Assembly (NCBI RefSeq): GCF_000511385.1
Contig: NC_023137.1
Span: 1,247,001-1,311,000, forward strand
DNA: 64,000 nucleotides
Reading direction: 5' to 3'
Source: Phaeobacter gallaeciensis DSM 26640
GTDB lineage: Bacteria; Pseudomonadota; Alphaproteobacteria; Rhodobacterales; Rhodobacteraceae
Shown: positions 41,112 to 49,630 of the stretch, in pieces
Layout: every line of letters begins with the position of its first letter
Position numbering within the stretch: position 1 is the first letter of the stretch
Translations under genes and position numbers: made by a program
Notes under the pieces: generated by a model
Seen by the model: the letters and a program-made list of their open reading frames with translations, nothing else
Told to the model about the DNA's origin: nothing
The model's database searches: none

Positions 41112-41609
41112 ATGAGTATGGAAATGCCAATCGGCCAGCAGGACACCAAGGGGTTCATGACTGGCTATCTTGAGGCGCTTGCAATGGTTGAGCGTCTTCA
41201 CCGTCTGCTGCTGGACGTGATTAAGGACGAGTTTGAGCGCGTTGGCGTGCTGGAGATCAATGCGGTCCAGGCACTGTTGCTGTTCAATATCGGCAATAAC
41301 GAAGTCACGGCAGGCGAACTGAAATCACGCGGCTATTATCAGGGCAGCAACGTCAGCTACAACCTGAAGAAACTGGTCGAAATGGGCTATATGCACCACC
41401 AGCGTTGCGAGATTGATCGCCGTTCGGTCCGGGTGCGCCTGACAGAACGCGGTCGCGAGATTCGCGATATCGTTGCGGCCCTGTTCTCGCGCCACGCCGA
41501 GGGCCTGGAAGGCAAAGGTGTGATCAGCGGTGAAGGTATCGCGGATATCACGGCCTCGCTGAAACGGGTGGAACGTTACTGGTCTGACCAGATCCGTTAC
41601 ATCTACTAA
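41112..41609 (+). CDS. ldtR: MarR-family regulator of the LdtR type
   Basis: 165 residues from the ATG at 41112 (GGAG 6 nt upstream); start codons at 41076 and 41106 are alternatives. The core reads EINAVQALLLFNIGNNEVTAGELKSRGYYQGSNVSYNLKK in sequence, here noted in pieces: EINAVQALLLFNIG, TAGELKSRGYY and GSNVSYNLKKLVEMGY, nearly the same as LdtR of Rhizobiales, a regulator of an L,D-transpeptidase and cell-envelope stress genes. Wing at CEIDRRSVRVRLTERG. Dimer helices at both ends. Target genes are not adjacent. Confidence 0.85.
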   Translation: MSMEMPIGQQDTKGFMTGYLEALAMVERLHRLLLDVIKDEFERVGVLEINAVQALLLFNIGNNEVTAGELKSRGYYQGSNVSYNLKKLVEMGYMHHQRCEIDRRSVRVRLTERGREIRDIVAALFSRHAEGLEGKGVISGEGIADITASLKRVERYWSDQIRYIY

Positions 41610-42174
41610 GTCTTTGTTTTGCAGACTTGAATGGTTTGCACCTTAACGGTCGCAACGCATATCTCGTACCGGCAGAATGCCGTATCTCTGCGATATGCCT
41701 GACCCATTTGATTTGCTGCCGGGCAGCTGATCTGACCAAGCCACCCCCGATGCCCACCGCGCAGAATGCCGGATGTGTGATCGGATCTGGGACCAGAAGG
41801 CCCGTCAGGCTTGGCATATGTTTCGAGTGATCACAGCGTAGCTGAAACACCACCGGGGCAACCGGCTGGTGCGTTTTGGCGTGGAATGATGTGCGCTTGC
41901 TGAGTGTCGGTGATGTGCCGACTGATATCTGGCCCTAGCGGCGCATTTTAGGATCTGAGAGCGCGATGGCAGACATATTCGGATCGTCAGGATCTGCGCA
42001 GGTATCCGGCCTGATGAGCTGGCGCGCCTGTGGCCCATCGCAGCCGTGACAGCGCGGTGCCCCATACCACAGGGCAGGTCAAAAGCGCGTTCCGCCCTGT
42101 GGTTTCAGTGATCAGCAGCTCTAGGCTGACCAGCAGTCAGGCTTACCAACTGCCACGCCTGCCAACTGCCAAGC
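41610..42174. other. 565-nt gap with a long hairpin (42066-42103), no supported gene
   Basis: No frame here has a good start or recognisable product. ACCACAGGGC (42066-42075) and GCCCTGTGGT (42094-42103) form a perfect 10-bp stem with an 18-nt loop, possibly the terminator for gloA or ldtR transcripts. GCAGAATGCCG appears twice (41670-41680 and 41761-41771). Close to gloA the GGCAG(C/T)TGGTAAGC end of the gene is repeated (see the finding at 42141). Confidence 0.4.
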
Positions 42175-42603
42175 TTACCAGCTGCCGGTGTTTTCCATGC
42201 TGGTCCAGGGTTCAGCCGGATCCAGCGAGTCGCCGTTTTGCAGCAGCTCGATCGAGATATTGTCGGGAGAGCGGACAAAGGCCATGTGCCCATCGCGCGG
42301 GGGGCGATTGATGGTCACACCATTATCCATCAGATGCTGGCAGGTGGCATAGATATCATCAACACCATAGGCCAGATGGCCGAAATGACGGCTGTCGCTG
42401 GGCAGCGCATCGTCGCCATCCCAGTTGTAGGTCAGCTCTATCGGAGTGTCTTCCTGGCCTTCCGCAGCCATGAAGATCAGCGAGAAACGGCCCTTTTCGC
42501 TATCATAGCGTTTGGTCTCCTTAAGGCCGAGCAATTCGTAAAAGGCCATGGATTTTTCCAGATCTTTGACGCGAACCATGGTGTGAAGATATTTCAGCGG
42601 CAT
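42175..42603 (-). CDS. gloA: Lactoylglutathione lyase (glyoxalase I)
   Basis: 142 residues. Metal ligands by family pattern: the His in KYLHTMVRVKDLEKSM, Glu in PIELTYNWDG, His in FGHLAYGVDD, and Glu in NISIELLQNG, the H-E-H-E set of Ni/Co-type glyoxalase I. It isomerises the methylglyoxal-glutathione hemithioacetal to S-lactoylglutathione. Length is the short bacterial form. Transcribed alone on the minus strand. Confidence 0.92.
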   Translation of the reverse strand: MPLKYLHTMVRVKDLEKSMAFYELLGLKETKRYDSEKGRFSLIFMAAEGQEDTPIELTYNWDGDDALPSDSRHFGHLAYGVDDIYATCQHLMDNGVTINRPPRDGHMAFVRSPDNISIELLQNGDSLDPAEPWTSMENTGSW

Positions 42604-42735
42604 CGGTGTCTTCCTCTTGTCAGGACGACTGGCTCAAGCGGCGCGGCGTCCGTGTCGTATATCTCAGACCCCTGACCATAATGCGTCCGCTGGCGGTGAC
42701 CAGAGCGATTGCGCGGTCTGATTGGCTATTAGGGT

Positions 42736-44160
42736 TTAAAACTTGGACTGGATGCCGAGGGAGAGAGACAATTCGCGAGACTGGAAGCGGCTGTGATTGC
42801 TTTCTTTTTTACCAGCGCGCAGGCGCAATGTCGGGGCAAAGCCTGCATAGTCATATTCCTCAAAGAACAGGTTCACATCGGCATAGAGCGATGTGTCCTC
42901 GCGCCCGTCCGGCAGGTAGCGGGCGGGAAAGCCCGCAATAAACTGCGGATAATCAGAGCGCCCCAGGATCAACCCGGTGCTGATTTTGGCAGGCCCCAGT
43001 GGTTTGGCAAATTGATATCCCAACCGCAGCGTCGCGGTGCGATTGGAGGTGTTCACATGGCCCGAACGGGTGTCGCGCAGCGCGACGCTCAGGTTGATCT
43101 GATCGCCGTTCAGCAGTTTGCGGTTGACCCGCGCGCCAAGGCCGAACACCTCACCATCCTGAGACGGGCCGCGCGCATCCAGTCGCTGCTCTGCCATGCC
43201 ATCCAGCGTCACGCCGGTGCGCGCCGAGAGCTGCCAGCTGCGCCGGGCGGTCAGTTTCACCAGATCGTAACTCTTTTCGCCGCCATACCAGGCGGTGCCA
43301 AAGCTGAGGCCAAGCGCGGCTGAGCCTTGACGCTCCGGCGGGCCAACGGCAAAGGCATGGGTCAGGGAAATCTCGCCATAGGTGGAGCCAAACTCGCTGT
43401 TGCGCGGCACTGTGGTACCGGATTGCTGGGCGAGGGTGGCGGCCTTGGCCTTGGCATCTGAGGACAGCGCCACCCGCTGCACATAGGTGCGGGCGCTCAG
43501 CGTGGTGAGGCTCGTACTGCTTTGCTGCAGGCGGCGGCTGATCGACATGTCGAGCACACCGACAGTGCCCTCCAATGCAACCGAGCGCGGCCCAAAGCGT
43601 CCAAGCGTGGGTACCCCGTCGATCACCTCCAGCGTACTGTCGGCGCCATTGTTGACGTTGTTGGAGGGCTTCAGCTCCCCGCGCAGCTGGAATGACCAGG
43701 GGTTGATGCGCCGCAGCACCTTATAGTCGGCAGCGATGCGTTTTTCGCTGATTTCATCGGGGGCATGGACGGCGGTACGGCGGAGCCAGACCTGAGCGAG
43801 CGTGGGGCGGGCGTCCTGCACGGCCAGCCGCGCTGCAAGCTGAGCCGCGCGAAATTTACCAGCGTTGTCCGGGGCGAAGCGATAGGCGCGCGCGGCGGAA
43901 CGCCGCCCCGCGCCGGGCGATTTCAGCTGTGCCTGAGCGGCAGCGCGTAGATACCAGGCAAGATGGTCTTGCCGATCCGCCCGCAAGAGGGCGCGGGTCA
44001 GATCCAGCGTCAGTTCCGGCTTGCCGGTGCCAAGGGAGTGCGCAGCCAGCAGGCGACCCTGCTCAAGGCTCAGATACTGTTCGGGTGCTGGCTCTGCCGC
44101 AGCGACTGGCGCTGCAGCAAGCAGCGCCAGTGTAAGGGCCGCGGCCAAGGGGCGCCGCAT
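42736..44160 (-). CDS. Slam-like outer-membrane surface lipoprotein assembly modifier (DUF560)
   Basis: 474 residues from the ATG at 44160. Signal peptide ALTLALLAAAPVAAA, a TPR-like helical N-domain (residues about 30-150: AAHSLGTGKPELTLDLTRAL, AWYLRAAAQAQLKSPGAGRR), then a beta-barrel domain of about 300 residues with alternating strands ending in SLGIQSKF, a terminal Phe as recognised by the Bam machinery. This layout matches the DUF560/Slam family, which moves lipoproteins across the outer membrane. It starts 4 nt downstream of a lipoprotein gene, the probable client. Confidence 0.82.
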   Translation of the reverse strand: MRRPLAAALTLALLAAAPVAAAEPAPEQYLSLEQGRLLAAHSLGTGKPELTLDLTRALLRADRQDHLAWYLRAAAQAQLKSPGAGRRSAARAYRFAPDNAGKFRAAQLAARLAVQDARPTLAQVWLRRTAVHAPDEISEKRIAADYKVLRRINPWSFQLRGELKPSNNVNNGADSTLEVIDGVPTLGRFGPRSVALEGTVGVLDMSISRRLQQSSTSLTTLSARTYVQRVALSSDAKAKAATLAQQSGTTVPRNSEFGSTYGEISLTHAFAVGPPERQGSAALGLSFGTAWYGGEKSYDLVKLTARRSWQLSARTGVTLDGMAEQRLDARGPSQDGEVFGLGARVNRKLLNGDQINLSVALRDTRSGHVNTSNRTATLRLGYQFAKPLGPAKISTGLILGRSDYPQFIAGFPARYLPDGREDTSLYADVNLFFEEYDYAGFAPTLRLRAGKKESNHSRFQSRELSLSLGIQSKF

Positions 44161-44164
44161 GGGA

Positions 44165-45103
44165 TCACGGAACCGGCTGGTCGCAGACGGCTGAGCTGTC
44201 GGCGGTACCACATTGGCCGAGCACGAAAATCCCGTATTCCTCAATACCGTCGATGTCTTCCACATGGTTTTCGGCGAACACCGACCCGGCAACGGAGGTG
44301 GCATCGGTCCCGGCAAAAATGCCGCCATAGGTTCCGACATTGGTGCGGGTGCCGTTAACGACCTGCGATGCGGTGCCGGTAAAGGTGCCATTGGCGGTGA
44401 TATCTGTGGGTGCCAGATCAAGGGTTACCAGCGTCTGCGGCACGGTGCCTGCGCTGGTTGGTTCAATCTGACGGTTGTAGATGGTGCCATTGACGATGTT
44501 GTCGCCGAAATCCGCGTTGACGAAAGCATCGCCGGTGACCTCAGCTGTCTGGGCCGGGCGGATATCGCTGGGGGTGCCGGGGGTGACAGGCAGCAGATCG
44601 CCGCCGTCCCCTGCGATATTCAGCAGGCCCACATAGGTCCCGGCATAGCTGACCACACCGCCGGAGGCCACGTCACCGGTTGGGGCGGAATAACCGCCGC
44701 GACGGCCATAGCTGGTACCGGCAAAGTAGTAGGAGAACTGACCGCCGGTAGCGACTGCAACGGCAAAGGCGCCGTCTTCGATTTCGCGAACATAGGCGGT
44801 GACGTGACGGTCAAGCGAGCTGTCCTGCGCGGTATAGGCCTCATAGCCCTGCCGGTCGAGCGCCGGGCGGCGGCGGTAGCTGGCGGAAAATGGGGTGTCA
44901 TCCAGGCTAAGCCCGGTGATCACCAGCGTGCCGGCCGCGGCGTCATAGGCGACGCTGTCGACATCGGAGGCCAACACTTCGGGTACAATCGGATCGGTGG
45001 TGGTGTCCCCATCGGTGCTGTCATCGGTGTCAAAGGGGTTTGTCCCCCCACCACAGGCTGACAGAAGGGTGGCTGCCGCAAGTCCTAGCATTGCCCGCTT
45101 CAT
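44165..45103 (-). CDS. Probable Slam-dependent surface lipoprotein
   Basis: 312 residues from the ATG at 45103 (GAGG about 9 nt upstream), not the TTG at 45118. Signal MKRAMLGLAAATLLSAC with the lipobox Cys at residue 17, then an acidic Asp/Thr-rich linker (NPFDTDDSTDGDTTTD) usual for surface tethers. The rest is beta-rich and glycine-rich (GGQFSYYFAGTSYGRRGGYS, NGTFTGTASQVVNGTRTN, YGGIFAGTDATSVAGSVFAE), like the small beta-barrel C-lobes of TbpB-type lipoproteins. A Cys pair sits at the C-terminus. Ligand unknown. Confidence 0.75.
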   Translation of the reverse strand: MKRAMLGLAAATLLSACGGGTNPFDTDDSTDGDTTTDPIVPEVLASDVDSVAYDAAAGTLVITGLSLDDTPFSASYRRRPALDRQGYEAYTAQDSSLDRHVTAYVREIEDGAFAVAVATGGQFSYYFAGTSYGRRGGYSAPTGDVASGGVVSYAGTYVGLLNIAGDGGDLLPVTPGTPSDIRPAQTAEVTGDAFVNADFGDNIVNGTIYNRQIEPTSAGTVPQTLVTLDLAPTDITANGTFTGTASQVVNGTRTNVGTYGGIFAGTDATSVAGSVFAENHVEDIDGIEEYGIFVLGQCGTADSSAVCDQPVP

Positions 45104-45153
45104 TTGAACTGACCTCAATATTTCTTTGTTTGCGCCAGTGTCTTGTCATGGTT

Positions 45154-45177
45154 GCGGAAAGTCAATTGAATTGCCGC
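45154..45177. promoter_or_regulatory. 24-bp imperfect palindrome upstream of the lipoprotein-Slam operon
   Basis: Centred on TCAATTGA (45162-45169) with matching outer GCGG (45154-45157) and CCGC (45174-45177); 10 of 12 base pairs are symmetric. It lies about 50 nt before the lipoprotein start, where a repressor would block transcription. Not a recognisable Fur box. The rest of 45104-45401 shows nothing else. Confidence 0.4.
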
Positions 45178-45401
45178 GACGGTCGCGTCGTTACAGGGGA
45201 GCGTGGCGGTTCGGTGACCTTTTTTCACAGGCGCGCTGGCGGGTACAGGCGGGCTGGGTTCCAGTGATGCGGCGGGGCGTTAAGACGCCGTGATCCGACC
45301 TGACAGCCCTTGAGATTAGAGGTGCGAGCAGGCTAGACAGGGGGGACCTTGCGGGGGCCGTCAGCATCCCGCGCGAAGACGATCACGAGGGGGCGGTCAC
45401 C

Positions 45402-46235
45402 ATGCGCCAGTACCATGAGGCATTGCAGTATATTCTGGACCACGGCGAGGCGAGCAGCGACCGGACCGGCACAGGCACCATATCCTGTTTCGGGATGCAG
45501 ACCCGCTATCCGCTCGCGGATGGGTTTCCGCTGGTAACCACCAAGAAGCTGCATCTGCGCTCCATCATCCACGAACTCTTGTGGTTCCTGTCCGGCGATA
45601 CCAATATCGGCTACCTCAAGGACAATGGCGTGTCGATCTGGGACGAATGGGCGGATGAGAATGGCGATCTTGGTCCGGTCTATGGCCATCAGTGGCGGCA
45701 TTTCCCGCGGCTGGAGCTGGCAGAGGGTACGACCGGGGAGGAGCCGCTCTATCGCGCGGGCACAGTGGATCAAATCGCCAATCTGGTTGATATGATCCGA
45801 AACAGCCCGGACAGTCGCCGCCTGATCGTGACGGCTTGGAACCCTGCGGATGTGCCTGATATGGCGCTGCCGCCCTGCCATTCGCTCTGGCAGGTGCGGG
45901 TGCAGGGGCGGCGGATGCATCTTCAGCTTTATCAGCGGTCTGCGGATATGTTTCTGGGGGTGCCTTTCAACATCGCCTCTTATGCACTGCTGTTGAAAAT
46001 GCTGGCGCATGTGACCGGGTATGAGGCGGGGGATTTCATTCACACCATCGGTGACGCGCATATCTATTCCAACCATATGGATCAGGTAGCTTTGCAATTG
46101 TCACGGAGACCGCAGCCGCTGCCTGAGTTACGCATCAACCGCGATGTGCCTTCGATTTTTGAGTTTAAATATGAAGATTTCGACGTGCTGAATTACACCC
46201 CGGACCCGGGCATCAAGGCCCCGGTCGCGGTTTGA
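45402..46235 (+). CDS. thyA: Thymidylate synthase
   Basis: 277 residues. The catalytic Cys159 lies in [12 protein letters not shown], the dUMP phosphate is bound by RTGTGT near the N-terminus and by Arg in [11 protein letters not shown], and the folate site by [19 protein letters not shown]. It methylates dUMP to dTMP using methylene-tetrahydrofolate, leaving dihydrofolate, which the next gene's product recycles. A G-rich ribosome binding site precedes the ATG; 12 nt separate it from folA. Confidence 0.96.
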   Translation: MRQYHEALQYILDHGEASSDRTGTGTISCFGMQTRYPLADGFPLVTTKKLHLRSIIHELLWFLSGDTNIGYLKDNGVSIWDEWADENGDLGPVYGHQWRHFPRLELAEGTTGEEPLYRAGTVDQIANLVDMIRNSPDSRRLIVTAWNPADVPDMALPPCHSLWQVRVQGRRMHLQLYQRSADMFLGVPFNIASYALLLKMLAHVTGYEAGDFIHTIGDAHIYSNHMDQVALQLSRRPQPLPELRINRDVPSIFEFKYEDFDVLNYTPDPGIKAPVAV

Positions 46236-46247
46236 GAAAGGACTGAG

Positions 46248-46724
46248 ATGATCACGCTTATTGTTGCTCGCGACCAGAATGGCGCCATTGGCAAGGACAA
46301 CACGATCCCCTGGCATGCGCCGGAGGATCTGAAGTCTTTTCAGCGCGAGACGCTGGGCGGGGCATTGATCATGGGGCGCAATACCTGGGATAGCCTGCCG
46401 GTGAAGCCATTGAAAAACAGGCTTAATTTGGTGGTGTCCTCGGATCCTGAGGCCGCCGACCTGGTCTATCCAAGCATTGAGGCGGCGCTGGCGGAGGCGC
46501 GTGCACAGGGCTATCACCGAATTTATGGCATTGGCGGCGCTGGTATTTACAAGGGCATGATGGATATGGCCGACCGGATGCTGATCACCGAGGTCGAGAC
46601 TGAGGTCGAGGGCGCTGATACGCATTTCCCCGAGTTCCGGGCTGGTGAGTGGGGCATTGCCAGCCAGACTCAGATTCGCAGTGAGGCTCCCGCCTGTGTC
46701 GTAGTGGAATATCTGCGCCGCTAA
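46248..46724 (+). CDS. folA: Dihydrofolate reductase
   Basis: 158 residues, the usual chromosomal size. Motifs: MITLIVARDQNGAIGKDNTIPW (Met20-type loop with IPW), the catalytic acidic residue in HAPEDLKSF, NADPH-binding GRNTWDSLP and YGIGGAGIYK. It reduces the dihydrofolate made by ThyA. AAAGGA lies upstream. Same transcription unit as thyA. Confidence 0.95.
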   Translation: MITLIVARDQNGAIGKDNTIPWHAPEDLKSFQRETLGGALIMGRNTWDSLPVKPLKNRLNLVVSSDPEAADLVYPSIEAALAEARAQGYHRIYGIGGAGIYKGMMDMADRMLITEVETEVEGADTHFPEFRAGEWGIASQTQIRSEAPACVVVEYLRR

Positions 46725-46736
46725 GGGCAGGGCGTT

Positions 46737-46761
46737 GAGGCCGCTCGGATAGCGCGGCCTC
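46737..46761. terminator. Hairpin between folA and the convergent M24 gene
   Basis: GAGGCCGC (46737-46744) pairs with GCGGCCTC (46754-46761) across 9 nt, 12 nt after the folA stop. No T-run; possible bidirectional terminator. Confidence 0.45.
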
Positions 46762-46806
46762 TGATCAACTTGGTGTGGGCGAGCTTCGACAACCGTTGGG
46801 TGGTTG

Positions 46807-47964
46807 TTAGATCACGGGCAGCTCGGCGGGGGCGCGGGTGCTGAGCAGGCGGCCCCCTTCTGGTGTCACCACGATGTTTTCCTCATGTACCATCATCAGC
46901 CCGTCGCCATAGGACAGTGACGGTTCCAACGTCAGTACCATGTTTTCTTGCAGCTCGGTTGTGTCAAAGGCTGCGTGGGAAGGCTGTTCGGTCAGCTGCA
47001 ACCCCAGCCCGTGGCCCAGGCGGCCAATGTCGCCGCCGCTGTTGTCCATCTCTGCAATTACGGCCGACATGGCCTGAAACAGATCGCGGCAGCTGTTGCC
47101 GGGGCGGGCGGCGTCTAGCCCAGCTTCGGTTGCACGCCACAAGACATCATAGGCGCGCCGGGCGGTGTCATCGGCCCGTCCAATGGCCCAGTTGCGATCA
47201 AAATCGCAGTAATAGCCATCCAGTACCATGCCGCTGTCCAGCATCAGGATATCGCCTGCCGCCAGCGGTGTCGCATCCGGTGGCGAAATCACATCTGCAT
47301 AGCCGCCCGGTGCGCTGGCCCCAACCACATAGGGCGCACCGTCAGCGCCCTGTGCCAGCGCCTCACGGCGAAAGGCGCGGAACACCTCGTCCAGCGGCAC
47401 ACCTTCGCGGGCGAAGTCCGGTACGGTGGCAAAGGTGGCAGAGCCGATGGCGCAGATCCGGGCGAGTTTATCGATCTCAGCCGGGGATTTCACCATTCGA
47501 AGGCCTTGCACCAGATGCGTGGCATCGTGGATCTGCAGATCGGGCAGCGTAGCCATCAACCGCTCCCAATCGTCGAGCGGCATCCTCAGATGGGTTTCAT
47601 GGCCCTTCATAACGCCAAGCCTGCGAAGCGGAGACAGTGCCTCGGTGAGCAGGCTGATGCCATCATCCTGAGGGGCGGGCGCAGACCAGGTGCGGATATC
47701 ATCAATCCAGCTACGGCGCATCAGGCTGGCGCCGATTTCTGGAATGATGGCAATGGGTTTGCCTGCAGCCGGGATCAGCACGAACCAGGGGCGGGTCGGG
47801 CTTTGCCAGAACAGGGTCTGAAAACCGGTGAAATACTGCACCTCCGGTTCGCTCATCACCAAAATCGCGTCCAACCCGGCCTCGGCCATGCGGGTCTGGG
47901 CAAGCTGCGTGCGGGCGGCGTATTCGGCCTCGGGAAATCCGCGCAGGGCAGGGGCTGGTGTCAT
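46807..47964 (-). CDS. M24-family metallohydrolase (Xaa-Pro peptidase/creatinase-like)
   Basis: 385 residues from the ATG at 47964 (AAAGAGG upstream). The creatinase-type N-domain runs to about residue 150, followed by the pita-bread domain with all five metal ligands apparent: LDSGMVLDGYYCDFDRNW (two Asp), GHGLGL (His), LEPSL (Glu) and HEEN (Glu). Many such proteins in catabolic clusters hydrolyse amide or ring C-N bonds (for example creatinase or the ectoine hydrolase DoeA) rather than peptides. Last gene of the minus-strand arm governed by the GntR gene. Confidence 0.88.
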   Translation of the reverse strand: MTPAPALRGFPEAEYAARTQLAQTRMAEAGLDAILVMSEPEVQYFTGFQTLFWQSPTRPWFVLIPAAGKPIAIIPEIGASLMRRSWIDDIRTWSAPAPQDDGISLLTEALSPLRRLGVMKGHETHLRMPLDDWERLMATLPDLQIHDATHLVQGLRMVKSPAEIDKLARICAIGSATFATVPDFAREGVPLDEVFRAFRREALAQGADGAPYVVGASAPGGYADVISPPDATPLAAGDILMLDSGMVLDGYYCDFDRNWAIGRADDTARRAYDVLWRATEAGLDAARPGNSCRDLFQAMSAVIAEMDNSGGDIGRLGHGLGLQLTEQPSHAAFDTTELQENMVLTLEPSLSYGDGLMMVHEENIVVTPEGGRLLSTRAPAELPVI

Positions 47965-48055
47965 GGGGGCCTCTTTGGTGATGCGATGGTGGTGCGATTG
48001 CCTGTCGGGGCGCTGTGCCCGCAAGAGGGGCCAGCGTGAAGGGGAGAAAAGCGGG

Positions 48056-48850
48056 CTAGAGTGTCGGCGTCAGCGCCCGGCCCGGATGGTTGAACAGCTG
48101 GCCAAAGCCATTGAGGTGATCCGTGATCCCAGCCCGGCGCAGGCAGGACCACATCAGTGCCTGATTGGAGGTGATCACCGGTTTGCCTGCGGCCTGTTCG
48201 ATCTCCTCCACCACTTCAAGCGTGCGCGTCCCGCTACAAGAGAGGAAAATCGCATCCGCGTCCGGCTGATCGATTTCCAGCGCGAAGTCCTTCCAATAGG
48301 CGGGTTCCACCTGACCAAATTCCACACCGGTTTCCAGCTGCAGCCCCTGAATGTCGAGGATATCAAACCTCGCCGCCAGCAGATACTCGGCCTCGGCGGT
48401 GTTGACATCATCAAGGTAGGGCGTGCCCACCACGATCTGTTTTGCACCCACTTCACGCAGAGCGTCCATCACACCGGTCACGATGCTCATGGGCTGGGTA
48501 TAGGGCGCGCCTTTGCGGATCTCACGAAAGACGTTCTCTTCCCGGCAGACGATGGACCCGGAGGTGCAGCAATAGGCAATCACCGCAGGCTTCATGTCAG
48601 GTTGCAGCCGCCCGGCCGCATCGGCCATGTGATCGATATGGCGCGCCAGCGTTTCATTGGTGGTGTAGTCATCCGTCCTAAGCCGGGTGATATGCACGCC
48701 GACGCCGTCCGGGGCCATGGCGAAGAGATCCGCCTCGCAGGCGAGATCGGTCGACATCAGAATAAAGCCAAGACTGGCGCGATGGGCCGTGCCCTTGCCC
48801 ATCAGCGGTGTGCGGGGTTTGGACTGAATGGTTTGACCGGATCTGAACAT
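48056..48850 (-). CDS. Asp/Glu racemase superfamily protein, maleate-isomerase-like
   Basis: 264 residues. Two catalytic cysteines are in place: AYCCTSGSIV in the first half and FLSCSGTRTLEV in the second, the arrangement of arylmalonate decarboxylase and maleate cis-trans isomerase. Gly/Thr-rich phosphate-like loops surround them. It could isomerise a maleate-like or maleamate-like ring-opening product or decarboxylate a malonate. Part of the minus-strand arm of the flavin monooxygenase cluster. Confidence 0.85.
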   Translation of the reverse strand: MFRSGQTIQSKPRTPLMGKGTAHRASLGFILMSTDLACEADLFAMAPDGVGVHITRLRTDDYTTNETLARHIDHMADAAGRLQPDMKPAVIAYCCTSGSIVCREENVFREIRKGAPYTQPMSIVTGVMDALREVGAKQIVVGTPYLDDVNTAEAEYLLAARFDILDIQGLQLETGVEFGQVEPAYWKDFALEIDQPDADAIFLSCSGTRTLEVVEEIEQAAGKPVITSNQALMWSCLRRAGITDHLNGFGQLFNHPGRALTPTL

Positions 48851-48901
48851 CAGCGGAGTACGCTCCTGCGTTGGGGTGGATGATTGCCCGGCGATTGTGG
48901 C

Positions 48902-49324
48902 TCAGGGCTGCTCATGTTGATCGAGAACCGCCTTGGCCGCACGGAAACATTCAAGACCCTGCGGCACGCCGCAATAGATGGCAACCGCATGGATGATGGC
49001 GCGGATTTCCTCGCGGCTGACGCCATTGTTCAAGGCACCCCGGCAATGCAGTTCCCATTCGTGCATCTTGCCAAGGGCGCCGATCATGGCAAGGTTCATC
49101 ATCGAGCGGGTCTTGGCATCAATGGTCTCATCGCCCCAGCCAAACCCCCAGCACCAGGCAGTCATCGCTTCCTGAAAGGGGCGAGTAAAGTCATCGGCAG
49201 CGGCGAGGTTACGCTCAACATACTCGGCGCCAAGGGTCGCCTTGCGCTGTTCCAGACCTTTCAGGAACAGATCTTCGTCAAAGCTGCTGGTTTGCTGCGC
49301 GGCGTCAGATGGGGGGTTGCTCAT
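48902..49324 (-). CDS. Carboxymuconolactone decarboxylase-family protein
   Basis: 140 residues. The pattern LEQRKATLGAEYVERNLAAA, then TRSMMNLAMIGALGKMHEWELHCRGALNNGVSREEIRAIIHAVAIYCGVP (positions about 75-122, quoted here only as MMNLAMIGALGKMHEWELH and IIHAVAIYCGVP), matches the PcaC-like group: a Glu and His lining the site, without the CxxC of AhpD. In protocatechuate degradation PcaC decarboxylates a lactone; here the substrate is unknown. Confidence 0.85.
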   Translation of the reverse strand: MSNPPSDAAQQTSSFDEDLFLKGLEQRKATLGAEYVERNLAAADDFTRPFQEAMTAWCWGFGWGDETIDAKTRSMMNLAMIGALGKMHEWELHCRGALNNGVSREEIRAIIHAVAIYCGVPQGLECFRAAKAVLDQHEQP

Positions 49325-49336
49325 TCGGGTGGTCCT

Positions 49337-49630
49337 TCATGGCTCTAACCCTTCGACGATAGCGATCTGCGCGGTGCAGGCGGCCTGTCTGTGGGCGCGG
49401 GCGGATTGATATTCGGGAGAGTGGTAGCAGGCGAGGGCGGTTGCCTTGCTGTCGAATTCGATGACGACATGACGCTGATAGGCCGTGCCCTCCAGTGTCT
49501 CAGCCGTGCCACCCCGGGCCAGGAACCGCGCGCCATATTTGGCAAAGGCTGCAGGCGCCTGCTGTTGATAGCCGGCATAGCGATCAGGATCGGTGACCGT
49601 GACAAAGGCGATCCAATATCCTTTAGCCAT
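49337..49630 (-). CDS. DUF1330 domain protein
   Basis: 97 residues beginning MAKGYWIAFVTVTDPDRYAG, the standard DUF1330 start; continues AAFAKYGARFLARGGTAETLEG and VIEFDSKATALACYHSPEYQ. The family has a dimeric ferredoxin-like alpha/beta-barrel fold and is often found beside catabolic enzymes with no assigned reaction. Overlaps the GntR gene end by 8 nt. Confidence 0.88.
   Translation of the reverse strand: MAKGYWIAFVTVTDPDRYAGYQQQAPAAFAKYGARFLARGGTAETLEGTAYQRHVVIEFDSKATALACYHSPEYQSARAHRQAACTAQIAIVEGLEP

Noticed and set aside
42141..42186. Short repeats near gloA as a CRISPR array
   Set aside because: Only two imperfect copies of 14 bp, no regular spacers and no cas genes.
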